Below are positions 31,083 to 40,961 of a DNA stretch of 64,000 nt, piece by piece. The translations under genes were made by a program, and so were the position numbers. The notes beneath the pieces were generated by a model, which was not told the origin of the DNA, made no database searches, and was given only the letters and a program-made list of their open reading frames with translations. Source of the DNA: Nocardia miyunensis NBRC 108239. Lineage in GTDB: Bacteria; Actinomycetota; Actinomycetes; Mycobacteriales; Mycobacteriaceae. The stretch covers positions 1 through 64,000 of the forward strand of contig NZ_BDBQ01000036.1 in assembly GCF_001613065.1 (NCBI RefSeq), given 5' to 3'. How positions within the stretch are numbered: the first letter of the stretch is position 1; each line of letters begins with the position of its first letter.

Positions 31083-31324
31083 GGCTAGAGATTATGCCCC
31101 GGGTACGACAGGAATCGGGGAGGTGGGCCGAGGCCCGTGCGAAAGCGCATGTGATAGCGGCCGAGTCGTGTCGGGCGGGGCTCGATGCGAGTGCCCCGTG
31201 CCGAAAACCAGTGTGTGGGGGAGGCGTTTTGGGGGAATGATGTGGCTGTGCGCGAGATCCCCGGGCCGATTCGGGTAGTTCGCTACGCGCGCAAGGCATA
31301 TGCGTGGGGCGGGAGGATCCACTG

Positions 31325-32512
31325 ATGAAACGTTTGGTTGTGTGCTGTGACGGCACCTGGGGAACGGCGAGCAATCCGCTGGTGACCAATGTCGTCAAGA
31401 TCGCGGAATCGGTCCGGCTGGACACCACGGCGGCAGCCGGGGGCTCGGTCGGGCAGCGGGTGTTCTACACCGACGGGCCAGGCTCGCGCGGATACCTTCT
31501 GGACAAGTATCTCGGCGGGATGTTCGGGCTCGGCCTGGACGCCGGGCTGTCCACCATGTATTGGCAGCTGGTGCTGAACTGGGAGCCCGGCGACGAGATC
31601 TTCGTCTTCGGGTTCAGCCGCGGCGCATATATCGCGCGAAGTCTCACCGGTCTGATCAACCGGATCGGGTTGCTGACACCCGAGGCGATGATCGAGGGCC
31701 GGTATCCGGAGGCGATGCGGATCTTCCGGCAGCGCAAGTCGCATCCGGATGATCCGGACCCGGCCGAGTGGGCCGAATTCCGCCGCCAGCACTGCCAGAG
31801 CCCGGTGCCGATCAAATTCATCGGCGTCTTCGACACCGTCGGCGCGATGGGCGTTCCCGGAATCACCTCGGGGAACTACGGATTCCACGATCTGCGGCTG
31901 TCGCCGCAGGTGCACACCGCGCGTCAGGCACTGGCCGTCGACGAGCGTCGCCGCATCTACGAACCCTGCCTGTGGGAGATCACCGACGAGGCCGGGGTCA
32001 ACCAGCAGCGGCCCGATCGGGTCAAGCAGGTGTGGTTCGAGGGCTGCCACACCGATGTCGGCGGCGGCATGCCCGACAGCCGCCTGTCGGACCGGTCGCT
32101 GCGCTGGATGGTGCGCGAGGCGCGGGAACAGGGCCTGGAATTCGACGACGAACTGCTGGCCAAGATCTTCGAACGCGGCGAGTCCGCCACCGGGCCGGTG
32201 CATCCGAGCGACAACCTGACCCTGGGCTACCGGTTCTTGAACCTGGTCGGGCTGCTGTTCCATCCGCGCAACCCGCGGTTCTACCGGGACGCCTGGCGGC
32301 GGCTGGCAGCGCCCGAGGACAAGCGGGTGTACCTGGCCTCCTGTGCGAAACCCGGTGCGCGATACGACCCGCCGAACGTGCGGCGCTGGGCGCAGGAGTG
32401 CGGTGACCACATCCCCGTCGAGGAGACCGGAAACCCCACTGCCACACCGGCTCCCGCCGCGGATGACACGCCCGCGCCGAGTCCCGCCCCGGCGGAACCG
32501 GTCGGGGCCTGA
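31325..32512 (+). CDS. DUF2235 hydrolase (Tle1-like alpha/beta fold)
   Basis: The 395-aa product has the DUF2235 domain throughout: N-terminal KRLVVCCDGTWG, nucleophile Ser in FGFSRGAYIARSL, Asp in IGVFDTVGAMG and His in GCHTDVGGGMPD. The same domain is the catalytic core of type VI secretion phospholipase effectors of the Tle1 group, but in actinomycetes it occurs without secretion genes. No signal peptide is seen; the C-terminal about 35 residues are Pro/Ala-rich. ATG 31325 follows GGGAGGA. It is divergent from dnaE1 and ends 3 nt from treY, convergent. Confidence 0.87.
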   Translation: MKRLVVCCDGTWGTASNPLVTNVVKIAESVRLDTTAAAGGSVGQRVFYTDGPGSRGYLLDKYLGGMFGLGLDAGLSTMYWQLVLNWEPGDEIFVFGFSRGAYIARSLTGLINRIGLLTPEAMIEGRYPEAMRIFRQRKSHPDDPDPAEWAEFRRQHCQSPVPIKFIGVFDTVGAMGVPGITSGNYGFHDLRLSPQVHTARQALAVDERRRIYEPCLWEITDEAGVNQQRPDRVKQVWFEGCHTDVGGGMPDSRLSDRSLRWMVREAREQGLEFDDELLAKIFERGESATGPVHPSDNLTLGYRFLNLVGLLFHPRNPRFYRDAWRRLAAPEDKRVYLASCAKPGARYDPPNVRRWAQECGDHIPVEETGNPTATPAPAADDTPAPSPAPAEPVGA

Positions 32513-32515
32513 CCC

Positions 32516-34942
32516 CTACCGCACCAGCAGGGCGACCGGCAGGCGGGTGAACAGCTTCTCCAGGCGGACGCGGGTGGTGAAGGTGTGCCCGGTGAGGCGG
32601 TCGGTCCAGGTGCCCTGCGGCAGATCCAATGCCGCATCGCCCCAGCCGGTCTCGTTCAGCCGGACGCTGTGCCGGGTGGCGGCCACGATCACCTGCGGCG
32701 GCTCGTCGACCCGGCCGCGGGCATAGGCGATCAGATGTCCGGCGCGGTCGCCCGCGGCGAACAGCGGCGTGTACGCCCCGCCGACGAAGCATTCGGGACG
32801 TTCGCGCCGCAGCCACAGCGCATAGGCCACGATCCACATCTTGGCCGCACCGCTGGAGTCCAGTTCCGGTGTGCCGGTGAGTGATTGCAGCATCGACAGG
32901 CGATGCCCGAAATCGACCGGACGCCGGTTGTCCGGATCGACGAGCGAATCCTCCCAGAGCTCACAGCCCTGATAGATGTCCGGGATGCCGGGCCCGCAGA
33001 GCTGAAGCAGCTTCTGCGACAACGCATCGGACCACGCGTGCGGCGCGAGTTTGATCACCGTCTCGGACAGTCCGCCGCCGACCTGGCCGTCGATCACCGC
33101 GTCGATCCACTGGTGCAGCGCGGACTCGAATTCGAGATCGGGTTCCTCCCAAGAGGTTTTGGTCCCGGCCTCGCGAGCGGCCTTCTCCGCGAACAGGTGC
33201 AGCCGCTCGCGCAGGCCCGCGACCGTCGCGGCGGGCCGTCCGTCGTTGGGCCACATCCCGAACATGTTCTGCAACAGGAACAATGCCGTCGCCTCGTCCG
33301 GGGGCGGGGTGTTCTCGAACCAGCGGGGCACCGATTCGGACCATAGGTCCGCGGCCTGGGACAGCACCCCGATCCGGGCGCGCACATCCTCGCCGCGCTT
33401 GGTGTCGTGGGTGCTCAGCGTCGTCATCGTGGCGGGCCAGCGTTGGGCGCGTTCGGAATTGGCCAGATGGAATTCCAGCACCGACCGGCCGAACCGGGCC
33501 GGATTGCCGCCCACCTCCTGCAGCGAGACCAGTCGCGCGCCCTGGTAGTACATGGTGTCCTCGACGGCCTTCGCGGTCACCGCGCCGCACACCTGATGCA
33601 GCCGCACGGCCGCCTCGCCGTTCGCCGCCAGCGCGGTGACCAGCACCGAAAGCGGCGCGGTCAGTTCGCTGTTGCGCTTGCACACCTTCTGCACCACCGC
33701 GGTCATCATGCCCGCGAGCGGTGCGTAGTCGGTGCGGTACACCGGCATGAACGAGAGCACCTCGATGGTGGCGTTGGTCAGCGCCATATCGCTGATCGGC
33801 GCGGTGTCGATGCCGCTGACGCCCGCATCGCGTTTGATCGCGGCGACGAGCCTGCGGATCTCGGGCACCAGCATCGTCTCGGCCACAGCGCGTTTGATGC
33901 GATGTTCGTTGTTGCCGATCCACGCACCGTTGCTGCCGTGCCCGCAGTACTTGCGGGAGAGCTCGGTGAGGGCCTTCTCACCGTCCGCGTCGATGAGCAC
34001 ACCGCCCAGATCCGCGAGCGCGTCGTAGCCGGTGGTGCCGTCGATGGGCAGCATCGCGTCCAGGGGTTCGCGATTGGACAGCACCTTCTCCACCAACAGC
34101 AGCCGATGCGGGCCGATCAGCCGCCGCAGGCGCGCCAGATAGGCCGCGGGATGGGCCAGCCCGTCCGGATGATCCACGCGCACACCGTCGATCAGATCGT
34201 GCTCACACCAGGCGGCCAGTTCGCGGTGGGTGATCTCGAAGACCGCCGGATCCTCCTGCCGGATCGCCGCCAGGCTCGACACCGAGAAGAACCGGCGGTA
34301 GGTGCAGATCCCGGCCTTCCAGCTGACCAGGCGGTAGTGCTGCTTGTCGTGGATCCGCAGCGCGTTCTCCCCGTCGGTGTCCGGGGCGATGGGGAAGCGC
34401 AGATCGTGCAGTGCCAGCATCGGTTCCGGGCCGCTGCGATCGACGGTCAGTGCGGCCGGATCGTTCTCGTTCTGCAACACCGGCAGCGCCAAGCGCCCGC
34501 CCGCGCCGTTGTTCGGACTCCAGTCGATGTCGAAGAAGTGCGCGAATTGGGATTTGCGGCCGTGGCACAACACATCCCACCACCACGGGTTCTGCCGCGG
34601 ATCGCTCACTCCGACATGGTTCGGCACCAGGTCGACGATCAAACCCATTCCGCGGCTGCGCAACTCGTCCGAGAGCGCCTTGAGCCCGCCCGGGCCGCCC
34701 AGCGCCGCGGACACCGTCGTCGGATCGGTGACGTCGTAGCCGTGCGTGGAGCCGCGCATCGCAGTCATGATCGGAGACAGATACAGATGCGAGACGCCCA
34801 GCTGCTGCAGGTATTCCGCGATCGCGCGGGCATCGGCGAAGGTCAGCGCGTCCGGTCGCAGCTGCAACCGGTAGGTGCTGCGGACGTTCGTCTGCCGGAG
34901 CACCGGTGTGGTGTGGGACTCGGGGGAAGCGAATTCTGTCAT
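32516..34942 (-). CDS. treY: Maltooligosyl trehalose synthase
   Basis: TreY converts the terminal alpha-1,4 bond of maltooligosaccharides to alpha-1,1. The 808-aa GH13 enzyme begins with STYRLQLRPDALTFADA and shows LSPIMTAMRGSTHGYDV, VDLVPNHVG, IDGVRVDHPDGLA (nucleophile Asp), LLVEKVLSNREPL (acid/base Glu) and TLSTHDTKRGEDVRARI. ATG 34942 matches the start of homology. It lies 35 nt downstream of treX, so the two are one operon; its product is the substrate of TreZ encoded 11 kb away. Confidence 0.94.
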   Translation of the reverse strand: MTEFASPESHTTPVLRQTNVRSTYRLQLRPDALTFADARAIAEYLQQLGVSHLYLSPIMTAMRGSTHGYDVTDPTTVSAALGGPGGLKALSDELRSRGMGLIVDLVPNHVGVSDPRQNPWWWDVLCHGRKSQFAHFFDIDWSPNNGAGGRLALPVLQNENDPAALTVDRSGPEPMLALHDLRFPIAPDTDGENALRIHDKQHYRLVSWKAGICTYRRFFSVSSLAAIRQEDPAVFEITHRELAAWCEHDLIDGVRVDHPDGLAHPAAYLARLRRLIGPHRLLLVEKVLSNREPLDAMLPIDGTTGYDALADLGGVLIDADGEKALTELSRKYCGHGSNGAWIGNNEHRIKRAVAETMLVPEIRRLVAAIKRDAGVSGIDTAPISDMALTNATIEVLSFMPVYRTDYAPLAGMMTAVVQKVCKRNSELTAPLSVLVTALAANGEAAVRLHQVCGAVTAKAVEDTMYYQGARLVSLQEVGGNPARFGRSVLEFHLANSERAQRWPATMTTLSTHDTKRGEDVRARIGVLSQAADLWSESVPRWFENTPPPDEATALFLLQNMFGMWPNDGRPAATVAGLRERLHLFAEKAAREAGTKTSWEEPDLEFESALHQWIDAVIDGQVGGGLSETVIKLAPHAWSDALSQKLLQLCGPGIPDIYQGCELWEDSLVDPDNRRPVDFGHRLSMLQSLTGTPELDSSGAAKMWIVAYALWLRRERPECFVGGAYTPLFAAGDRAGHLIAYARGRVDEPPQVIVAATRHSVRLNETGWGDAALDLPQGTWTDRLTGHTFTTRVRLEKLFTRLPVALLVR

Positions 34943-34977
34943 CTCTGTCTTGATCTCATCATGGCGTGCGTGCGGCC

Positions 34978-37146
34978 CTACATCCTCGCCCATGCCGGCT
35001 GCTGCACATCGTGCCGGTCGGTCCGGCGTAGTACCAGCAGACAGCGGTCCGGCACCTCGACCACGGCTGGTGTGTCGTAATCGATCGATGTGTGTCCGGT
35101 GGGGGTCGAACAATCCAGGGCCACGGACCACCGGGTGCCGAAATCCGGTCCCGGGAGGGTGAACTCGATGGGCTCGTCGTGGGCGTTGAAGCACAGCAGG
35201 AACGAATCGTCCCGGATGCGCTCGCCGCGCGGTCCCGGCTCGTTGATCCGCGAGCCGTTCAGGAAGACCGCCAGGGAGCGGCCGAATCCGGAATCCCAGT
35301 CCGCGGCGGTCATTTCGGTACCGGCAGGGGTGAGCCAGGCGATGTCGGGGGCGTCCAGGCGGCCGTCGCGGTCGTCGTCCGCGCCGGGGCGGCCGTCGAA
35401 GAAGCGGCGGCGGCGGAAGACCGGATGTTCCGAGCGCAGCGCCAGGGCGATACGGGTGAACTGCAATAGTTCCGAATTCTTCTGTGCCAGGGACCAATCC
35501 AGCCAGGACAGCGGGGAGTCCTGACAGTAGGCGTTGTTGTTGCCGAGCTGGGTGCGGCCCATCTCGTCGCCGTGCAGCAGCATCGGGGTGCCCTGCGAGA
35601 GCGCGAGGGTGGCGATCAGGTTGCGCGTCTGGCGATCTCGCAGCGCCAGCACTCGCGGATCGTCGGTCGGTCCCTCCACGCCGCAGTTCCAGGATCGGTT
35701 GTAGTTCTCGCCGTCGTGGTTGTCCTCGCCGTTGTCCTGATTGTGTTTGTCGTTGTACGACACCAGGTCTCGCAGGGTGAACCCGTCGTGCGCGGTGACG
35801 AAGTTGATACTGGCCCCGGGGCGGCGACCGGTGGCCTCGTACAGATCCGACGAGCCGGTGAGCCGAGAGGCGAACTCGCCCAGCGTCGCCGGTTCGCCGC
35901 GCCAGTAATCACGCACGGTGTCACGGTATTTGCCGTTCCACTCGGTCCACAGGCTCGGGAAGTTGCCGACCTGATAGCCGCCCTCGCCGACGTCCCAGGG
36001 CTCGGCGATGAGCTTGACCTGGCTCACCACCGGATCCTGCTGGACCAGATCGAAGAAGGTGGACAGCCGGTCCACGTCGTGCAGTTCGCGGGCCAGGGTG
36101 GCGGCCAGGTCGAAGCGGAATCCGTCGACGTGCATCTCCAGCACCCAGTAGCGCAGCGAATCCATGATCAGCTGCAGGGTGTGCGGATGACGTACGTTCA
36201 GGCTGTTGCCGGTGCCGGTGTAGTCGACGTAGTGCTGCGGATCATCCTGTGCCAGACGGTAGTACGCCGCGTTGTCGATACCGCGCAGGCACAGGGTCGG
36301 TCCCAGGTGATTGCCCTCGCCGGTGTGGTTGTAGACCACGTCGAGAATCACCTCGATCCCACCGGCGTGCAACGCGCGCACCATCGCCTTGAATTCGGTG
36401 ACCGCGGCCCCGGCGCGCGGATCGGCGGCGTATTCGTGGTGCGGGGCCAGATAGCCGAAACTGTTGTACCCCCAGTAGTTTCGCAACCCCTTGTCCAGCA
36501 GCATGCGATCGTGCACGAACTGATGCACCGGCATCAGCTCCACCGCGGTGACGCCCAGTCCGGTCAGATGCTCGACGATCGCGGGATGCGCCATCCCCGC
36601 ATAGGTTCCGCGCAGTTCGGGCGGCACCTGCGGATGCGTCATCGTCATACCCTTGACGTGCGCCTCGTAGATGACCGTCTCGTGGTAGGGCCGCCGCGGC
36701 GCGCGGTCGTCGGCCCAGTCGAAGTACGGGTTGATCACGACGCCGGTCATGGTGTGCCCCAGCGAATCCCGGCCGAACGTGTACAGCGACGGATCGTTGC
36801 CGAACTCGCCGGTGAACGCCTTGCCGTATGGATCGAGCAACAGCTTGCTCGGATCGCAGCGCAGTCCGCGCTCGGGCTCGAACGGGCCGTGCACCCGGAA
36901 TCCGTAGCGCTGTCCGGGGCCGACCGCGGGCACGTACGCGTGCCAGACGTAGCCGTCGACCTCCTCGAGCGGGATGCGGGCCTCCGCGCCGTCCCGTCCG
37001 ATCAGGCACAATTCCACCCGCTCGGCGACTTCGGAGAAGAGGGAGAAGTTGGTTCCGGCTCCGTCGTAGGTGGCTCCCAACGGGTACGCGGTCCCCGGCC
37101 AGACGCCGAGCGGCCGGGCCTCACCGAGTGCGTCGGGTGCAACCAT
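34978..37146 (-). CDS. treX: Glycogen debranching enzyme (TreX/GlgX)
   Basis: A GH13 isoamylase-type enzyme of 722 aa that cleaves alpha-1,6 branches of glycogen, supplying linear chains for TreY. It has an N-terminal CBM48 domain (PLGATYDGAGTNFSLFSE), VVYNHTGEGNH, nucleophile Asp in VDGFRFDLAATL, Glu in LIAEPWDVGEGG and Asp in FVTAHDGFTLRD. The frame extends 66 nt further upstream, but ATG 37146 fits the domain start. First gene of the treX-treY unit. Confidence 0.93.
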   Translation of the reverse strand: MVAPDALGEARPLGVWPGTAYPLGATYDGAGTNFSLFSEVAERVELCLIGRDGAEARIPLEEVDGYVWHAYVPAVGPGQRYGFRVHGPFEPERGLRCDPSKLLLDPYGKAFTGEFGNDPSLYTFGRDSLGHTMTGVVINPYFDWADDRAPRRPYHETVIYEAHVKGMTMTHPQVPPELRGTYAGMAHPAIVEHLTGLGVTAVELMPVHQFVHDRMLLDKGLRNYWGYNSFGYLAPHHEYAADPRAGAAVTEFKAMVRALHAGGIEVILDVVYNHTGEGNHLGPTLCLRGIDNAAYYRLAQDDPQHYVDYTGTGNSLNVRHPHTLQLIMDSLRYWVLEMHVDGFRFDLAATLARELHDVDRLSTFFDLVQQDPVVSQVKLIAEPWDVGEGGYQVGNFPSLWTEWNGKYRDTVRDYWRGEPATLGEFASRLTGSSDLYEATGRRPGASINFVTAHDGFTLRDLVSYNDKHNQDNGEDNHDGENYNRSWNCGVEGPTDDPRVLALRDRQTRNLIATLALSQGTPMLLHGDEMGRTQLGNNNAYCQDSPLSWLDWSLAQKNSELLQFTRIALALRSEHPVFRRRRFFDGRPGADDDRDGRLDAPDIAWLTPAGTEMTAADWDSGFGRSLAVFLNGSRINEPGPRGERIRDDSFLLCFNAHDEPIEFTLPGPDFGTRWSVALDCSTPTGHTSIDYDTPAVVEVPDRCLLVLRRTDRHDVQQPAWARM

Positions 37147-37216
37147 GCCTCCGACAGTAATGGGCGTTGCTGGGTACCCGGTGCGGGTGGGCCGCGAGAT
37201 GTGGCGTTCCACGCAT

Positions 37217-37234
37217 CTCGGGCGGTCGCCCGAG
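37217..37234 (-). terminator. Hairpin after the MarR-GNAT gene
   Basis: CTCGGGCG and CGCCCGAG (37217-37224, 37227-37234) form a perfect 8-bp inverted repeat 18 nt beyond the stop of the minus-strand MarR-GNAT gene and before treX. Confidence 0.6.
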
Positions 37235-37251
37235 CCGGGTTGCGCGGTGGA

Positions 37252-38196
37252 TCAGCGCAGTGCGCGACGCCAGGTCTGGCCCACGAGATCCCTGCCGAAG
37301 CTGTGGTGCGGCTCGGACTCGGCGAGTTCGAATCCGGCCCGCTGATAGATGTGCCGGGCCGAGGTGAGCACGTCGTTGGTCCACAGCACCATCTCGCGGT
37401 ATCCGGCGGCGGTGGCGAATTCCAGGCAGTGCCCGACCAGGGCGCTGCCCACGCCCCGGCCGCGTGCGGACGGTTCCACCAGCAGCAACCGCAACCGGGC
37501 CGTGCTGTCGTCCTCGCGCATGCAGAACACCGCGCCGAGGCGTTCGCCGCCGGATTCGGCGATCCAGGCGCGCTCGGTGTGCGGGTCGTGCGATTCCAGG
37601 AAACCGGTCACGATCCGCGCGACGAGGGTTTCGTAGCTGCCGTCCCAGCCGTACTCGGCCGCGTAGAGCGCCGCGTTGCGGGAGATCACCCAGCCGTAGT
37701 CCCCGGGACGGGGTTCGCGGATGCGCACCGGTTCCTGGTGGCCGTCCAGAATGGTTTCGATGATGTGCATGGCCTCGACCAGGCGGGTCCGGTCGGCGGC
37801 GGGACGGTCCGCGAGCAGGTCGGCGACGTCGCGGCTGGAGCGTTCGTTCAGGTCGGCGAAGACCGCGTGGCCCCGGTCGGTCAGCCGCACCTGCTGGCGA
37901 CGCGCGTCCTGATCGCTGCGTTGTCGCTCGACGAGTCCGTCCTGCGCGAAACGGGCGAGGATGCGGCTGAGATAGCCGGGATCCAGGTCCAGGTTCCGGC
38001 GCATTTCGACGACGTCCGCGGTCTCGGAGTGGGCCAGTTCGAACAGGATTCGCGCCTCGGTCAGCGAGAAGTCGGTATCGACGAGGTGTTCGTGCAGGAC
38101 GCCGATCAAGCGGGTGTAGCGGCGGTTGAATTCGCGGACGGCATCGATGTGCTCGGGGGTGACGTGGTTCGCGCTCGGGGTGAGGGCGGTGTTCAT
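37252..38196 (-). CDS. MarR regulator fused to GNAT acetyltransferase
   Basis: A 314-aa two-domain protein. Residues about 10-150 form a MarR winged helix (LTEARILFELAHSE, DLDPGYLSRILARFAQDGLV, RQQVRLTDRGHAVF). Residues about 155-314 are a GNAT domain with the acetyl-CoA loop LLVEPSARGRGVGSALVGHCLEF split here as RLLLVEPSARGRG then VGSALVGHC, and YQRAGFELAE. Natural MarR-GNAT fusions are known in several bacteria; the acetyltransferase may inactivate a compound that also relieves repression. Two TTTGAC-N3-GTCAAA sites lie directly upstream, so autoregulation is likely. Confidence 0.88.
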   Translation of the reverse strand: MNTALTPSANHVTPEHIDAVREFNRRYTRLIGVLHEHLVDTDFSLTEARILFELAHSETADVVEMRRNLDLDPGYLSRILARFAQDGLVERQRSDQDARRQQVRLTDRGHAVFADLNERSSRDVADLLADRPAADRTRLVEAMHIIETILDGHQEPVRIREPRPGDYGWVISRNAALYAAEYGWDGSYETLVARIVTGFLESHDPHTERAWIAESGGERLGAVFCMREDDSTARLRLLLVEPSARGRGVGSALVGHCLEFATAAGYREMVLWTNDVLTSARHIYQRAGFELAESEPHHSFGRDLVGQTWRRALR

Positions 38197-38222
38197 GGTG
38201 CTCCGCTTCCGGTTCGCTTATC

Positions 38223-38258
38223 TTTGACTTGGTCAGAATATTCTTTGACTCCGTCAAA
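38223..38258. promoter_or_regulatory. Paired MarR-type operators
   Basis: TTTGACTCCGTCAAA (38244-38258) is a perfect inverted repeat with a 3-bp centre; TTTGACTTGGTCAGA (38223-38237) is the same motif with two mismatches. Their centres are 21 bp apart, two helical turns, so two dimers would sit on one face of the DNA. They precede the MarR-GNAT start (38196) and are about 110 bp from bioA. Confidence 0.7.
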
Positions 38259-38330
38259 AGATAGCTGGGTATCTCCCGGCGCGGATCGGTTTTCGCGTGC
38301 GAATGCGGGGGAGCGGGCCGCCGATGGTAA

Positions 38331-38347
38331 CTTGAACGACGTTCAAG
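38331..38347. promoter_or_regulatory. BioQ box in the bioA promoter
   Basis: CTTGAACGACGTTCAAG is a perfect 7-bp inverted repeat with a 3-bp centre. It contains TGAAC-N3-GTTCA, the pattern of BioQ sites in Corynebacteriales. TAACTT at 38328-38333 is a probable -10 element overlapping it, so binding would block the bioA start. Confidence 0.8.
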
Positions 38348-38369
38348 GACGCTCTCGTGAAGGATTGCC

Positions 38370-39638
38370 GTGGCACTGACCCCCGACGAGATCACCGCGC
38401 TGGACGCCGCCCACGTGTGGCATCCCTACGGCGGTTTCCCCGCCCCCACCGAACCGCTGGTCGTCGCCTCCGCCGCCGGAACCCGGCTCACCCTGGCCGA
38501 CGGTCGCGAACTGGTCGACGGGATGAGCTCCTGGTGGGCGGCGGTACACGGCTATCGGCACCCGGTACTGGACGCGGCGCTCACCGAGCAGGCGCAGCGG
38601 ATGAGTCACGTCATGTTCGGCGGTCTGACCCACGAGCCCGCGGTGCGGTTGTCCCAGTTGCTGGTCGAGCACACCCCGGACGGGCTGGACAAGGTCTTCC
38701 TGTGCGATTCGGGATCGGTGTCGGTCGAGGTGGCGGCCAAGATGTGCCTGCAGTACTGGCGGGCGCTGGGCAAGCCGGGCAAGCGTCGGCTGCTCACCTG
38801 GCGCGGCGGCTATCACGGCGACACCTTCACCCCGATGAGCGTGTGCGATCCCGAGGGCGGCATGCATTCGCTGTGGACCGACGTGCTCACCGAGCAGATC
38901 TTCGCCCCCGTGCCGCCGAAGGAGTACGAGCCGGAGTACGTCCGCGAACTGGAACGCCTGCTCGCCGAGCACGCGGACGAGACCGCCGCGGTGATCGTCG
39001 AGCCGATCGTGCAGGGTGCGGGCGGCATGCGTTTCCACCACCCGGACTACCTGAACGACCTGCGCCGCCTCTGCGACGAGCACGGCGTACTGCTGGTGTT
39101 CGACGAGATCGCGACCGGGTTCGGCCGCAGCGGAACGTTCTTCGCCGCGGACCGGGTCGGCGTGCGGCCCGACGTGATGTGCGTCGGCAAGGCCCTCACG
39201 GGCGGATATCTGACTCTGGCCGCGACCCTGTGTACTTCGCGGATCGCCGAGACGATCAGCGCCGGGCACGGCGGGCTCATGCACGGGCCGACCTTCATGG
39301 GCAATCCGCTGGCCTGCGCGGTCGCGGTCGCCTCGATCGAGTTGCTGCTCGCGCGCGACTGGTACGGCGAGGTCGCCGGGATCGAGGCCCGGCTGACCGC
39401 CGGATTGGCTGCGGCACAAGAGGTTCCGGGTGTGGTGGACGTCCGGGTGCAGGGCGCGATCGGCGTCGTCGAACTCGATCATCCCGTCGATATGGCCAAG
39501 GCCACCCATGCCGCCGTGGATGCCGGGGTCTGGTTGCGGCCGTTCCGCAATCTCGTCTACACGATGCCGCCGTTCATCAGCAGTCCGGACGATATCGCGC
39601 GCATCACCGCGGGCGTCGTCGCGGCCGCCGCGAGCTGA
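38370..39638 (+). CDS. bioA: Adenosylmethionine-8-amino-7-oxononanoate aminotransferase
   Basis: BioA makes 7,8-diaminopelargonate from 7-keto-8-aminopelargonate with S-adenosylmethionine as amino donor. The 422-aa class III aminotransferase has HVWHPYGGF at the N-terminus, [28 protein letters not shown] and the PLP lysine in [11 protein letters not shown] (near 274). The GTG start lies 22 nt after a BioQ box. It is the first gene of the bioA, bioF, bioD series but has its own box. Confidence 0.94.
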   Translation: MALTPDEITALDAAHVWHPYGGFPAPTEPLVVASAAGTRLTLADGRELVDGMSSWWAAVHGYRHPVLDAALTEQAQRMSHVMFGGLTHEPAVRLSQLLVEHTPDGLDKVFLCDSGSVSVEVAAKMCLQYWRALGKPGKRRLLTWRGGYHGDTFTPMSVCDPEGGMHSLWTDVLTEQIFAPVPPKEYEPEYVRELERLLAEHADETAAVIVEPIVQGAGGMRFHHPDYLNDLRRLCDEHGVLLVFDEIATGFGRSGTFFAADRVGVRPDVMCVGKALTGGYLTLAATLCTSRIAETISAGHGGLMHGPTFMGNPLACAVAVASIELLLARDWYGEVAGIEARLTAGLAAAQEVPGVVDVRVQGAIGVVELDHPVDMAKATHAAVDAGVWLRPFRNLVYTMPPFISSPDDIARITAGVVAAAAS

Positions 39639-39724
39639 GTTCGCCGGCGGGTCGTCCCGGCGTTGCCGTGGCGTGCCCGCGAATAGGGCGAGGTAGCGCT
39701 CGCACACATACCCGGCCTTGCCCC

Positions 39725-39737
39725 TGAACGGCGTTCA
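39725..39737. promoter_or_regulatory. BioQ box in the bioF promoter
   Basis: TGAACGGCGTTCA matches the boxes before bioA and bioB. TATGCT at 39740-39745 follows, and ends 8 nt before the bioF GTG, so the box would cover the -35 side of the promoter and the mRNA would have almost no leader. Confidence 0.75.
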
Positions 39738-39753
39738 AGTATGCTGCTCTCCT

Positions 39754-40929
39754 GTGACTACCGATCCGTTGAGCTGGTTGGACGAGCGGGCTACCGCGCG
39801 GGTGAGCGCCGGGCTGCGGCGGGAGCTGCGGGCGCGGGAGCCGCGGGCCGCGGCGATCGATCTGGCGTCCAACGACTATCTGGGGTTGTCCCGGCATCCC
39901 GAGGTGATCGCGGCAGCGGTCGATGCCGTGCGCACCTGGGGGACCGGCTCGACCGGATCGCGGCTGGTCACCGGGACCACGACCGCGCACGAGGAGTTCG
40001 AGGCCGAGTTGGCCGAATTCGTCGGTGCGGAAGCGGGATTGGTGTTCGCCACCGGGTACGCCGCCAACCTCGGCGTGGTCACGGCCTTGGCCGGGCGCGG
40101 ATCGCTGGTGGTGTCCGATGCGGGCAGTCACGCTTCGCTGGTCGACGCCTGCCGCCTGTCGCGTGCCCGGGTCGAGATCGCTCCGCACCGCGACGTGGAC
40201 GCGGTGGACCGGCTGCTGGCCGAGCGCACCGAGGAGCGGGCGCTGGTGCTCACCGATTCGGTGTTCAGCGCCGACGGTGATCTCGCGCCGCTGACCGATC
40301 TGCATCGGGTGGTGCGGGCCAACGGCGCGGTGCTGATCGTCGACGAGGCGCACGGTATCGGCGTGCGCGGCGCGGGCGGGCGCGGGCTGGTGCACGAGGT
40401 CGGCCTGGCCGGGCTGCCCGATCTGATCGTCACCGCGACACTGTCGAAAGCCCTTGCCGCGCAAGGGGGTGCGGTGCTGTCCAGTGCGCGGGTGCGGGCA
40501 CATCTGATCGACTCGGCGCGCACGTTCATCTTCGACACCGGTCTGGCTCCGGCCGCCGTCGGCGCTGCCCGCGCGGCGCTGGGACTGCTGCGTCGCGATC
40601 CGGAGATGGGCGGGCGGGTGCTGACCCGGGCGGCGCAGATCGCCCGCATCGCCGGTGCGCCGCAGCCGGATTCGGCGGTGGTGTCGGTGGTGCTCGGCAA
40701 GGCGCAGGTCGCCTACGACGCCGCCTGCGAATGCCGGGCGCGCGGACTGAACGTCGGATGCTTCCGGCCGCCGTCGGTGCCCGAGGGCACCTCCCGGCTG
40801 CGGCTGACCGCGCGCGCCGATCTCACCGATGCCGAGATGGACACCATCGCAACGGTTCTGGGTGAGGTCCTGGCGCAGGCGCGCGATCCGCATCGAGAGG
40901 CCGTGTCCGCCGGCGCGTCCGCATCGTAA
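39754..40929 (+). CDS. bioF: 8-amino-7-oxononanoate synthase
   Basis: BioF condenses pimeloyl thioester with alanine. The 391-aa PLP enzyme shows [40 protein letters not shown] and the lysine in [13 protein letters not shown] (near 233). GTG 39754 begins [10 protein letters not shown]; the frame is open upstream, but the -10 element and BioQ box lie there. No ribosome site is visible, in line with a nearly leaderless mRNA. It is followed 32 nt later by bioD. Confidence 0.94.
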   Translation: MTTDPLSWLDERATARVSAGLRRELRAREPRAAAIDLASNDYLGLSRHPEVIAAAVDAVRTWGTGSTGSRLVTGTTTAHEEFEAELAEFVGAEAGLVFATGYAANLGVVTALAGRGSLVVSDAGSHASLVDACRLSRARVEIAPHRDVDAVDRLLAERTEERALVLTDSVFSADGDLAPLTDLHRVVRANGAVLIVDEAHGIGVRGAGGRGLVHEVGLAGLPDLIVTATLSKALAAQGGAVLSSARVRAHLIDSARTFIFDTGLAPAAVGAARAALGLLRRDPEMGGRVLTRAAQIARIAGAPQPDSAVVSVVLGKAQVAYDAACECRARGLNVGCFRPPSVPEGTSRLRLTARADLTDAEMDTIATVLGEVLAQARDPHREAVSAGASAS

Positions 40930-40961
40930 GCGTTGTTTCCTGTTGTGGGAGTGAGGATCTC

